DNA of 64,000 nt, from assembly GCF_014645615.1 (NCBI RefSeq), contig NZ_BMMB01000008.1, positions 186,001-250,000 of the forward strand, in the 5' to 3' direction. Positions 7,857 through 15,689 of the stretch are shown here, piece after piece (the first letter of the stretch is position 1; each line of letters opens with the position of its first letter). Below the pieces are notes generated by a model, which searched no databases, was not told where the DNA came from, and saw only the letters and a list, made by a program, of their open reading frames with translations. The position numbers and the translations under genes were made by a program. This stretch comes from Paenibacillus hunanensis (GTDB lineage: Bacteria > Bacillota > Bacilli > Paenibacillales > Paenibacillaceae).

Positions 7857-8024
7857 GTGCGAACACCAAGCTCACATCCAATCCCCAGCAGATTCGCACC
7901 CCTTGCTACATAAGGGCTTATAGGAATTTTATTGTCTTTTCCCACTATTTTCAGTAGTCTAAAAAAGAGGTTCGCGATTTTGTGGCATTTTTTCCTTGCT
8001 ACATCAGGGCTAAAAGCAGGTACA
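7857..8024 (+). other. CRISPR leader region
   Basis: The AT-rich stretch immediately 5' of the first repeat, on the side opposite the GATTGAAA end. It starts with an inverted repeat GTGCGAA (7857-7863) / TTCGCAC (7893-7899) enclosing AAGCTCACAT and ATCCCC, a layout I associate with leader regions of type I-C arrays. Two near-copies of CCTTGCTACAT.AGGGCT lie at about 7900-7918 and 7994-8011, the second just upstream of repeat 1. No cas gene precedes it; the upstream neighbour is yumC on the other strand. Confidence 0.6.
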
Positions 8025-8310
8025 GTCACTCTCCGTGCGAGAGTGTGGATTGAAATTCAATAAGCTGGATATTCAAAATCGAGCGAAGATCGTCACTCTC
8101 CGTGCGAGAGTGTGGATTGAAATGATAATACACTGCACCAGCTGATAAAATTGGAGTGTCGTCACTCTCCGTGCAAGAGTGTGGATTGAAATTAGCAGCT
8201 CTGCGATATCGTAGTGATACGTGGATGTCACTCTCGGTGCGACGGTGTGGGTTGAAATAGATCGTGAAGAGTATATTTACCGATTTCTTTATGTCGTCAC
8301 TCTCCATGCA
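8025..8310 (+). CRISPR. Orphan type I-C-like CRISPR array, 4 repeats plus a truncated fifth
   Basis: The 32-bp repeats start GTCACTCTCCGTGCG and end AGTGTGGATTGAAAT. They lie at 8025-8056, 8092-8123, 8161-8192 (one change) and 8227-8258 (three changes). A fifth unit starts at 8296 but keeps only about 15 bp. Spacers are 35, 37, 34 and 37 bp. The short CACTCT/AGAGTG stem and GATTGAAAT 3' end fit the type I-C repeat class. The left repeats are intact and the right ones decay, matching a leader at the left. No cas gene is present in the window, so any activity would need Cas proteins encoded elsewhere. The decayed end abuts element A at 8326. Confidence 0.88.
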
Positions 8311-8325
8311 CATTATTGGTAGTAA

Positions 8326-8458
8326 GCACAGAACGCAGGGAAGGAAATAAGGGGAAAGGACTCCTTTGGAGGGGCGGGAATCTTCATGTATTCCAAATTC
8401 CAAAAGATTCCCGCGGCTCCACCCGAGTCCGTCCCCTTATTCCTTCCCGAAGTGGTGT
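8326..8458 (+). repeat. Element A, copy 1 (long two-part hairpin repeat)
   Basis: About 128-133 bp. The outer arms are GGGAAGGAAATAAGGGG (from about 8338) and CCCCTTATTCCTTCCC (to 8448). An inner stem GCGGGAATCTT pairs with AAGATTCCCGC. The unit ends in GAAGTGGTGT. Related copies lie at 19664-19866 and 40970-41093 in the same orientation. The stretch GCACAGAACG at the left edge is shared with copy 2. It directly follows the truncated fifth CRISPR repeat. Confidence 0.82.
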
Positions 8459-8763
8459 ACCTCACCACCCTCCAAAAATGTCATCCCCAACCTACACACA
8501 TCCAATCCCCACCATTACGATCCACGCACGATCCGCAACGCACATTGTACATTCCCACCAAAGTCATGAAGCATTCGAACACCAGATCACATTTTCATCC
8601 CGTAAGCGCTTCCCACAAAAAACATCGCTATTTTCCACTCACAACACCAATTAAAGTTGTTTTACCCCTTGATCTTTTAGACAATTATCGCTATCATTTC
8701 AGATGTGTCGATATTGGTTTGTGACAGAAAACGAACATTTTCTTGAAAAAAAACAAAATTTTT
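8459..8763. other. Gene-free region between element A copy 1 and the yumB promoter
   Basis: About 300 bp, C-rich on the plus strand at first (many CCC and CACC runs) and then AT-rich toward the promoter. Frames through it carry no ribosome site and no recognisable protein. I see no further CRISPR repeat here. Confidence 0.4.
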
Positions 8764-8792
8764 TTGAAAAAATCAGCAATAAAGGTTACAAT
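8764..8792 (+). promoter_or_regulatory. Sigma-A promoter of yumB
   Basis: TTGAAA (8764-8769), a 17-bp spacer and TACAAT (8787-8792), preceded by A/T tracts that could act as an UP element. Predicted start near 8799, giving a leader of roughly 290 nt before yumB. Confidence 0.7.
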
Positions 8793-8810
8793 GTTATGTG
8801 AGATATAACA
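8792..8810. promoter_or_regulatory. Palindrome over the yumB transcription start
   Basis: TGTTAT-N7-ATAACA overlaps the last base of the -10 and the predicted start site, a typical repressor position. The binding protein is not known; the motif is not a standard Rex box. Confidence 0.45.
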
Positions 8811-8846
8811 TAGAATCTTTGTTGGCGCGCCTATCTTTGTCCCTTG

Positions 8847-8864
8847 TTGTGTATATTTTCACAA
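8847..8864. promoter_or_regulatory. Rex-type operator in the yumB leader
   Basis: TTGTG-TATATTTT-CACAA is an 18-bp match to the Rex consensus TTGTGAANNNNTTCACAA in its conserved ends. Rex senses the NADH/NAD+ ratio and represses respiratory genes, including type II NADH dehydrogenase in Bacillus. Here the site is about 50 bp downstream of the predicted start, suggesting a roadblock unless a second promoter exists nearer the gene. Confidence 0.72.
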
Positions 8865-9091
8865 TAAGAGGCGGTGCCTGATGAACCGGAATACAGCCTG
8901 TACTTCGCTGATTTCCGGAGTTTTTGCAAGCCGGTATCGGAAGTATGGTTAATAAGGATTAGATATACTTTGCCTTGCGCTTGACGGCGACTTGCCGTTG
9001 CCGGTGAGCGTGTGTCATTTTATGCGTCATCAATAGTAGATTCAGCATTTCCAAATGCTTAATTGAACAAAACTGGAAGGGGAAAACCGAC

Positions 9092-10285
9092 ATGAGTAGC
9101 ATTCCAAAAATCGTCATTCTGGGCGCCGGCTACGGCGGCATTATGACAGCACAACGTCTTCAAAAAGAACTGAACTATAATGAGGCTGACGTAACACTGG
9201 TTAACCGTCACGACTATCATTACTTCACAACTCACCTGCATATGCCAGCAGCAGGTACAGATGCACTGGATAATGCACAAGTATCCATCTCCAAACTGGT
9301 TGATGAATTCAAAATCGACCTCGTAAAATCCAACATCCAAAAAATCGTACCAGAAGAGAAGAAAGTAATCCTGGAGGACGGCACACTGTCCTACGATTAT
9401 CTTGTAATCTCCCTCGGTGGCGAGCCAGAAACATTCGGCATCCCGGGTATGATGGAAAATGCAATGATGATTCGCAGCATTAACTCGGTTCGCAAAATTC
9501 GCGAGCATATCGAAGGTCAATTCGCAGCGTACAAACAAGATCAGAAGCCTGAGCGTCTGAGCTTTGTTGTAGGTGGTGCGGGCTTCACAGGTATCGAGTT
9601 CGTAGCTGAGCTGGCGGATCGTATTCCTGAGCTGTGCCGCAAGCACGGTATCGATCGTTCCCTCGTAAAAATCTACAACGTTGAAGCAGCTCCAACTGCA
9701 CTGCCAGGCTTCGATCCTGAGCTGGTTGAGTATGCAATGAACGTACTGAAAAATAAAGGCGTTACGTTCAAAATCGGTATCGCTATTAAAGAATGTCAAG
9801 CTGACGGCGTTATCGTTGGCGAAGACCTGGAAAAAATCCCTGCGAATACAGTAGTATGGACAGGTGGTATCCGTGGTAACCGTCTGGTAGAAGAAGCTGG
9901 CTTCGAAAACATGCGCGGTCGCGTTAAAATCGACGAGTTCCTGCGTGCACCAGGTCACGAAGATATCTACATCATTGGCGATAGCGCTCTGATGTTCAAC
10001 CCAGAAGGTCGTCCATACCCTCCAACTGCACAGATCGCTATGCAGCAGGGTCCAGTTGTAGCACAAAACATTCTGGCTTCGATCCGTGGTCAACAGCCGA
10101 AGAAATTCGTCTTCCACAACAAAGGTACAGTTGCATCCCTGGGTAAAGGTGAAGCAGTAGGTATCGTTGGCGATCGTAAGCTGAAAGGCTTTGTAGCTGC
10201 TCAACTGAAAAAAGTAATCGATATTCGCTGGCTGTTCATCATCGGCGGCGTATCGCTAGCACTGAAAAAAGGTAAATTCCTGTAA
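9092..10285 (+). CDS. yumB: Type II NADH:quinone oxidoreductase (YumB-like)
   Basis: A 397-residue peripheral membrane flavoenzyme that oxidises NADH and reduces menaquinone without pumping protons. VILGAGYGGIMTAQRL at the N-terminus binds FAD, VVGGAGFTGIEFVAEL near residue 153 binds NADH, and DIYIIGDSALMF followed by PYPPTAQIAMQQG marks the C-terminal FAD/quinone region. It resembles B. subtilis YumB more than Ndh (EAAPTALPGFDPELV, ENMRGRV, LKKGKF at the end). A ribosome site GGAAGGGG precedes the ATG. Codons are unusually uniform, as in highly expressed genes. The promoter, a start-site palindrome and a Rex box lie upstream, and a small gene begins one base after its stop. Confidence 0.93.
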   Translation: MSSIPKIVILGAGYGGIMTAQRLQKELNYNEADVTLVNRHDYHYFTTHLHMPAAGTDALDNAQVSISKLVDEFKIDLVKSNIQKIVPEEKKVILEDGTLSYDYLVISLGGEPETFGIPGMMENAMMIRSINSVRKIREHIEGQFAAYKQDQKPERLSFVVGGAGFTGIEFVAELADRIPELCRKHGIDRSLVKIYNVEAAPTALPGFDPELVEYAMNVLKNKGVTFKIGIAIKECQADGVIVGEDLEKIPANTVVWTGGIRGNRLVEEAGFENMRGRVKIDEFLRAPGHEDIYIIGDSALMFNPEGRPYPPTAQIAMQQGPVVAQNILASIRGQQPKKFVFHNKGTVASLGKGEAVGIVGDRKLKGFVAAQLKKVIDIRWLFIIGGVSLALKKGKFL

Positions 10286-10286
10286 G

Positions 10287-10544
10287 ATGAGACATTGCAG
10301 CGTTCAGGTGCGCGGTCTGCTCACACGTGATGAGCTAGATCGTTATAATGGCTTGATGGAGGTTGGCGGATTTCTGGAGGATGCGGGTCGTTATGATCTC
10401 GCCTATACCGTTCAGAAAGAAGTGGACATTCTAATCCTGCCTGCTATTGAGCGGCTCAAGGATAAAAGCCGCACACGCGACCGGGAAGAGCAGGAATTCC
10501 TTGCTTCCCGCGAGCAGAACGATTCTTTACCTTCTGCTGAGTAA
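10287..10544 (+). CDS. Small conserved-type protein coupled to yumB
   Basis: An 85-residue acidic, mostly helical protein of unknown function (LLTRDELDRYNGLMEVGGFL near the N-terminus, ending in a charged tail). The ATG lies one base after the yumB stop and has no strong ribosome site of its own, so translation is probably coupled to yumB. A strong terminator follows about 110 bp later, making a two-gene unit. I do not recognise a domain. A regulatory or stability partner of the dehydrogenase is an inference from position only. Confidence 0.7.
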   Translation: MRHCSVQVRGLLTRDELDRYNGLMEVGGFLEDAGRYDLAYTVQKEVDILILPAIERLKDKSRTRDREEQEFLASREQNDSLPSAE

Positions 10545-10650
10545 GGTAGTCGGTCAGAAAATGCAAGCTCTACAGGGAGTTATGTACGAACAGAATTGAA
10601 AGGAATAGATACAGCTTCCATTTGATTGAAGCTGTATCGTTCTTAATAGA

Positions 10651-10686
10651 AAGGCGCTCCGAATGTATATTCGGAGCGCCTTTTTG
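10651..10686 (+). terminator. Intrinsic terminator of the yumB operon
   Basis: GGCGCTCCGAA / TTCGGAGCGCC stem followed by TTTTTG. A second inverted repeat, GATACAGCTTC / GAAGCTGTATC (10608-10638), lies just before it without a strong T tract. Both could also stop the convergent MCP gene. Confidence 0.88.
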
Positions 10687-10807
10687 TGTAGAACCTATAT
10701 TCGACAGGAATAGATAGCGATGATACATGACAGATTGCTTTATCATTTTAGAAGATAAGGAAAGCTACTCCCCTGAGTGGATGGCGCAAGATCCAATCAT
10801 CTGAATA

Positions 10808-12889
10808 TTATGCAGAGCGGCGTTTCTTTTTGTTTTTAAGCGGTGCTGCTGGTGCAGTTTCAGGTGTAATCGGTGTTACCGTAGCGACTTCATCCGTAGC
10901 AGGTGTTTCCGCACCGTCTACTTTGAACTGACTGATCTCTTGTAGCAATACATCTGCACTTACAGTCAGGTTTTTGGACGAATCGGAAATGCTACTAATC
11001 GCTTCCGTCTGCTCCATCGTTGAAGATGCAGCTTGCTGCGTTGCAGCAGCACTTTCTTCCGATACGGCAGCAAGTCCTGTAATCACATCAGACACGCGCG
11101 CTGCACTATGCTGTACATTGCCAATGCCAGACAGAACAAGTGAGATACGGGAAATGATACCATCCACCGATTCGCGAATTTCTTCAAAGGAATGACGCGT
11201 ATCCTGCATGGAAGCTTGTTGATGCTGATTCGTTTCACGGAATGAGGTAAGCACTTCAGCACTTTGTTTGCCTGCTTCTTGTAGTTCTACCAGCAGGCGA
11301 TTAATATCTTCTGCGGAACGAGAAGACTGCTCTGCCAGCTTCTGTACTTCACTGGCAACAACCGCGAAGCCACGTCCATGTTCCCCTGCACGAGCTGCTT
11401 CAATCGAAGCATTTAGAGACAGTAGATTCGTCTGGCTACTAATGTCGCGGATCGCTTTCGTAATCGTTGCAATCTCATCCAGCTTTTGAATCAGCAGTGT
11501 ATTGGATGCTTCTACGCGATGTGTTGCTTGTTGACTGGATTCTGCCAGTCCACTTTGACGGGAGATCGCATCCGTACCACGAGTCATCGCATCATTTACC
11601 TGTTCAATCATACCGGAAGCTTCACCAGCACGACTGGACACTTGCTCCAGTGAAGAAGTCATGTCCGACACAAGCTCTGCACCGCCTTGAATCGACTCGG
11701 CTTGCTCATTGGCACCGCGGGCAATCTCCTCGATTACGGTTGAGATCTGATGTGCAATATCGCCAGAGTTAGACGCGTTTTTATACATATCACGGGAGGC
11801 ATCATTCACATTTACTGCTGAATTAGAAACAGTAACAATCAGATTGCGCAGAGAGGCAGACATTTTGTTAAATGCGGTTGCAAGTTGCGCAATTTCATCT
11901 TTACCGCGAACTTTCGCATGAACAGTCAGATCACCTTCAGACAGGCGCTGTGCATTTTCTTTCAGTTGAACTAACGGTTTTACAATACGAGAAGCAATAA
12001 TAGCAGCAACCACGATACAAATGATTGTGAGCGCAAGAATAATTAGAGCGATATTGTTACGAAGTGTCACATAGTCAGCGAAAGCAGACTTTTCCGAAAT
12101 GGAAGTGGCGATTGTCCATCCGGTATCGGGAAGCTTTTGATAGTACATTAATTGTGGGTCGCCTTTGTACGTATAGCTGACGATACCGGAATCATTGGCT
12201 AGCATAGTAGGTGCAACACTGCTATAAGCCGATTGCTCGCCTAGTAATTTGTTTACGATAGCTGTATCAGGGTGAGCGAGTATGGTTCCTTTTTTATCAA
12301 GTAATAGCGTGAAGCCACCTGGTGTTTTGATTGTATTAATATAGTCCGTGATGGTAGATAAGTAGATATCTTCTGCCAGAATACCAGCAAAATCACCATT
12401 TGCGTCTTTCATTGGCATCGTGATAGGAACTGAATACTTTTTACTTGTAAGGTCAAAATAAGGCTCGTTCACACTTAATTTGTTCGCCTCTTTACCACTT
12501 GTGTACCATGGACGAACACGCAGATCATAGCTAGCATCAGGAATCCAGCCGCTGCCATCGACCATTTTGTTGTTTTTCAATCCAAGATAGAGGTCAGAAA
12601 TGTTGCCACCATTATATTCATTTTTGTATACGGACAATTGTTTAGCAGTCACTTCATCGATTGGGATATTGTCTTGAATGAAGCTTCCCATCGTTTCGAT
12701 TACTTTTTTGTTCGTATTGATCCAACCTTGAGTCTGATTGACGGCTTTTTCTACCGTATTCTTCAACTCATTATTCACCGACTGCGTAGCTTCCCCCTTG
12801 ATCGCATACAGCGCGATTCCCCCAACGGGTACTGCAATCAATATGACCGCACATACTACCAGCAAAATAAGTTTAATTTTTAACGACAT
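10808..12889 (-). CDS. Methyl-accepting chemotaxis protein, Cache-sensing
   Basis: A 693-residue transmembrane chemoreceptor. TM1 is at about residues 5-27. A periplasm-side dCache-type domain of about 250 residues follows (SDLYLGLKNNKM, then RPWYTSGKE, then YSVPITMPMKD). TM2 is near 285-308. The HAMP domain begins at SRIVKPLVQLKENAQRLSEG. The cytoplasmic helical hairpin has its tip at EAARAGEHGRGFAVVASEV, which contacts CheA/CheW. The C-terminus is basic. The second Met of an ATG-ATG pair is used because AGGGG lies six bases before it. A sigma-D-like promoter is upstream. The ligand is unknown; Cache receptors of this type often sense amino or organic acids. The next gene is a close paralogue. 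Confidence 0.92.
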   Translation of the reverse strand: MSLKIKLILLVVCAVILIAVPVGGIALYAIKGEATQSVNNELKNTVEKAVNQTQGWINTNKKVIETMGSFIQDNIPIDEVTAKQLSVYKNEYNGGNISDLYLGLKNNKMVDGSGWIPDASYDLRVRPWYTSGKEANKLSVNEPYFDLTSKKYSVPITMPMKDANGDFAGILAEDIYLSTITDYINTIKTPGGFTLLLDKKGTILAHPDTAIVNKLLGEQSAYSSVAPTMLANDSGIVSYTYKGDPQLMYYQKLPDTGWTIATSISEKSAFADYVTLRNNIALIILALTIICIVVAAIIASRIVKPLVQLKENAQRLSEGDLTVHAKVRGKDEIAQLATAFNKMSASLRNLIVTVSNSAVNVNDASRDMYKNASNSGDIAHQISTVIEEIARGANEQAESIQGGAELVSDMTSSLEQVSSRAGEASGMIEQVNDAMTRGTDAISRQSGLAESSQQATHRVEASNTLLIQKLDEIATITKAIRDISSQTNLLSLNASIEAARAGEHGRGFAVVASEVQKLAEQSSRSAEDINRLLVELQEAGKQSAEVLTSFRETNQHQQASMQDTRHSFEEIRESVDGIISRISLVLSGIGNVQHSAARVSDVITGLAAVSEESAAATQQAASSTMEQTEAISSISDSSKNLTVSADVLLQEISQFKVDGAETPATDEVATVTPITPETAPAAPLKNKKKRRSA

Positions 12890-12969
12890 CATGATCCCCT
12901 GCTTTCTATCATTGGCTAAATTACTGATCATGTCTGGTTGTGCGGGTCTTGAGTATCAGCTTTAATTTT

Positions 12970-12996
12970 ATATCGTCTAAATGTGCTAAATTGTTA
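12970..12996 (-). promoter_or_regulatory. Sigma-D-like motility promoter of the MCP gene
   Basis: On the minus strand: TAAC, 15 bp, GACGATAT, against the SigD consensus TAAA-N15-GCCGATAT (two mismatches). The leader is about 70 nt. The paralogous MCP has an equivalent element at the same relative place. Confidence 0.6.
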
Positions 12997-13113
12997 ACTA
13001 TTTTGATGAAATGTAAATCAGTATTTACCAATTTTAACTCGTTTTTTATTTATAATATCGGACAGCTCAGTGGACGAGTTGTGATCAAAAATGGACGATG
13101 CTTGATCCATATA

Positions 13114-13151
13114 GAACCAGTACAGCTGGATGAGATCAGTTGTACTGGTTC
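13114..13151. terminator. Hairpin after the second MCP gene
   Basis: GAACCAGTACA / TGTACTGGTTC, perfect 11-bp arms, 16 bp past the stop of the MCP pseudogene. The minus-strand tail is not T-rich, so termination would be weak. Confidence 0.45.
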
Positions 13152-13166
13152 ATGGAGAAAAAAGGG

Positions 13167-15248
13167 TTATGCAGAACGACGAATCGATTTGGATTTAGGA
13201 TGAGATAGATCGGAAGGAACAGTAGTGGAAGCATCCGTTATAGCTGTGTCCGTTGTCTGTGTAGCAGGGCCGTCTACTTTAAATTGACCAATTTCTTGGA
13301 GGAGCGCATCAGCACTAACCGTCAGATTTTTAGACGAATCGGAAATGCTTACAATCGATCCGGATTGTTCCATCGTCGAAGATGCTGCCTGCTCGGTTGC
13401 CGCTGCACTTTCTTCGGCGACAGCAGCAAGTCCAGTGATCACATCGGATACACGTGCAGCCCCGGTTTGTACATTGTCGATACCAGATAGGACGAGCGAG
13501 ATGCGGGAGATGATGCCGTCGACCGACTCACGAATCTCTTCAAAGGAGTGACGGGTATCCTGCATGGATGATTGCTGATGCTGGTTCGTTTCGCGGAAGG
13601 AGGTTAATACCTCTGAGCTTTGCTTACCAGCCTCCTGTAGCTCGATCAGCAGACGGTTGATATCTTCGGCAGAGCGAGCGGATTGATCAGCGAGCTTTTG
13701 TACTTCGCTTGCTACTACCGCGAAGCCACGTCCATGCTCACCTGCACGCGCCGCTTCGATCGAAGCATTCAGAGACAGCAGGTTCGTTTGACTGCTAATA
13801 TCACGTATCGCTTTGGTAATTACAGCGATCTCATCCAGCTTCTGAATGAGCAGTGTGTTGGAGGCTTCGACTCGATGAGTCGCCTGCTGACTGGACTCTG
13901 CCAGTCCACTCTGACGGGAGATCGCATCCGTACCACGAGTCATCGCTTCATTCACCTGATCGATCATACCGGATGCTTCGCCTGCACGACGGGAAACCTG
14001 CTCTAAGGAAGATGTCATATCCGATACGAGCTCTGCACCGCCCTGGATTGACTCGGCTTGCTCGTTAGCACCACGCGCAATTTCTTCGATTACGGTCGAA
14101 ATCTGACGAGCGATATCGCCGGAATTGGCAGCATGCTTGTACATTTCACGAGAAGCATCGTTCACGTTTACCGCCGAATCGGAGACGGTGAGAATCAGAT
14201 TACGTAAGGAAGCAGACATTTTATTAAAGGCTGTACCCAATTGAGCAATCTCGTCTTTGCCACGTACATTAGCTTGTACGGTCAGATCGCCTTCAGCGAG
14301 CAGTTGTGCATTTTGCTTGAGCTGAACGAGTGGTTTAACGATACGGGAAGCAATAATGGTAGCAATCACGATACAGATTACGGTAAGGGCAATAATAATC
14401 AATGCGATATTGTTACGCAGGGATACATAGTCAGCGAAAGCATATTTTTCAGAAATGGAGGTGGCAATTGTCCAGCCACTGTTGGGAAGCTTTTGGAAAT
14501 AGAGTATTTGTGGATCACCGTTGTACGTGTAGGTCAATTGACCGGAATCATTGGCAAGCATATTGGATGCGATGCTGCTGTAATCCTTTTGCTCGCCAAT
14601 AGGCTTGTTGACCAGTTTCGTATTCGCGTGGGCGAGAATCGTTCCTTTATTATCAAGCAAAAAGCTAAAGCCGCCCGGTGTTTTGATTTGATTAATATAT
14701 TTGGTGATGGTGGATAGATGAATATCTTCTCCGAGAATACCAGCAAAGTTACCATTCTCATCCTTCATCGGCATGGTGATTGGAACGGAGTATTGATTCG
14801 TGCTTGGATCAAGATAAGGATCATTAATGGTTAGCTTATTAGCTGCTTTGCCGCTAATATACCACGGACGCTGGAACAGATCATAGCCCGCATAAGGCAC
14901 ACAGCCGCTGCCATCGATGAGACGCTTTCCTTTTTCCAGACCCATATATAGATCGGAAATGTTGCCGCCATTGTAGTCGCTTTTGTAGACCGAAAGCTGC
15001 TTGGTCGTCACTTGATCCAGGGGAATATTGTCCTAAATATAAGCATCCATCGTTTCAATGACTTTCTGGTTCGTATTCATCCAGCCCTGTGTTTGGCTGA
15101 CGGCGGTTTGGACGGTGTTTTGAAGCTCATTGTTGACCGATTTTGTTGCTTCACCTTTAATCGCATATAGAGCGATTCCGCCTACAGGTACGGCAATTAG
15201 AATCACTGCACAGACTACAAGTAAAATCAATTTGATTTTTAATGACAT
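13167..15248 (-). pseudogene. Methyl-accepting chemotaxis protein interrupted by one in-frame TAG
   Basis: A near-duplicate of the upstream-transcribed MCP (10808-12889) with the same TM-Cache-TM-HAMP-MCP layout and the same opening MSLKIKLILLVVCAVILIA. The frame is continuous except for a TAG at 15035-15033. The paralogue has VIETMGSFIQDNIP and this gene has VIETMDAYI-stop-DNIP, so the stop sits exactly where Gln (CAG) is expected: a single C-to-T change. Everything downstream stays in frame for over 600 codons with no other lesion, so the change is recent, is a sequencing error, or is read through. Internal initiation after the stop would give a receptor without TM1. Its promoter and ribosome site are intact. 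Confidence 0.85.
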
Positions 15249-15326
15249 CATGATTCCCTACTTTCTATCATCGGCTAAGTTGCTGATCAGGTCTGTGTAT
15301 GAAAGGTTGATTTCAGCTTGATTTTA

Positions 15327-15353
15327 TTATCGTCAGTAATCGCTAAAATATTA
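15327..15353 (-). promoter_or_regulatory. Sigma-D-like promoter of the interrupted MCP gene
   Basis: TAAT, 15 bp, GACGATAA on the minus strand, matching the layout and the GACGATA core of the element upstream of the other MCP. The surrounding 438-bp gap (15252-15689) also contains the hemQ terminator and otherwise AT-rich sequence without a gene. Confidence 0.55.
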
Positions 15354-15545
15354 GTATTTTCGACAATATTATGAACAAAATTTACAGTTTATGATTTCTT
15401 TACAATTTATATCAAAAAAGAACAATGAAGACTCCTAAACAACAATGAAGTTCAATGAGTGATTATCTGAAGTTAGCTGTAGGGTAGTGATATCATCGGT
15501 CATAAAAAGGTTGTTTTTTAGAGTACAGAGCTTCCATTCATAACA

Positions 15546-15580
15546 AAAAAGGACTTGCCCTATACGGGCAAATCCTTTTC
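15546..15580 (-). terminator. Intrinsic terminator downstream of hemQ
   Basis: Stem AAGGA(c/t)TTGCCC / GGGCAA(a)TCCTT around a short loop, followed by T6 on the minus strand. It lies about 110 bp past the hemQ stop. Confidence 0.75.
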
Positions 15581-15689
15581 ATTTGAGCACCAATGAATCG
15601 ATGCTTCTGTTAAGACATCGCTGATGATATTATGCTTGCCATTACTTACTTTTATTTGATATCAGATAGTTTTATTCGTACTAATCTCG

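Noticed and set aside
8025..8310. CRISPR-like repeats as a non-CRISPR tandem repeat
   Set aside because: Spacers are unrelated to each other, of even length, and the repeat ends in the ATTGAAA signature with a leader-like flank.
8026..8403. Open frame across the CRISPR array
   Set aside because: The frame owes its length to the repeats; its product repeats the translated CRISPR unit.
8316..8724. Overlapping plus-strand frames through element A copy 1 and the C-rich stretch after it
   Set aside because: No ribosome site, Pro/Ser/His-rich products and no conservation with the other element A copies.
9059..10204. Long minus-strand open frame opposite yumB
   Set aside because: It is the mirror of a strongly conserved gene with biased codons, lacks a ribosome site and encodes no recognisable protein.
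15033..15035. TAG as a pyrrolysine or selenocysteine-like recoding site
   Set aside because: The paralogue has ordinary Gln here, TAG is one base from CAG, and no recoding structure or pyl gene is visible.
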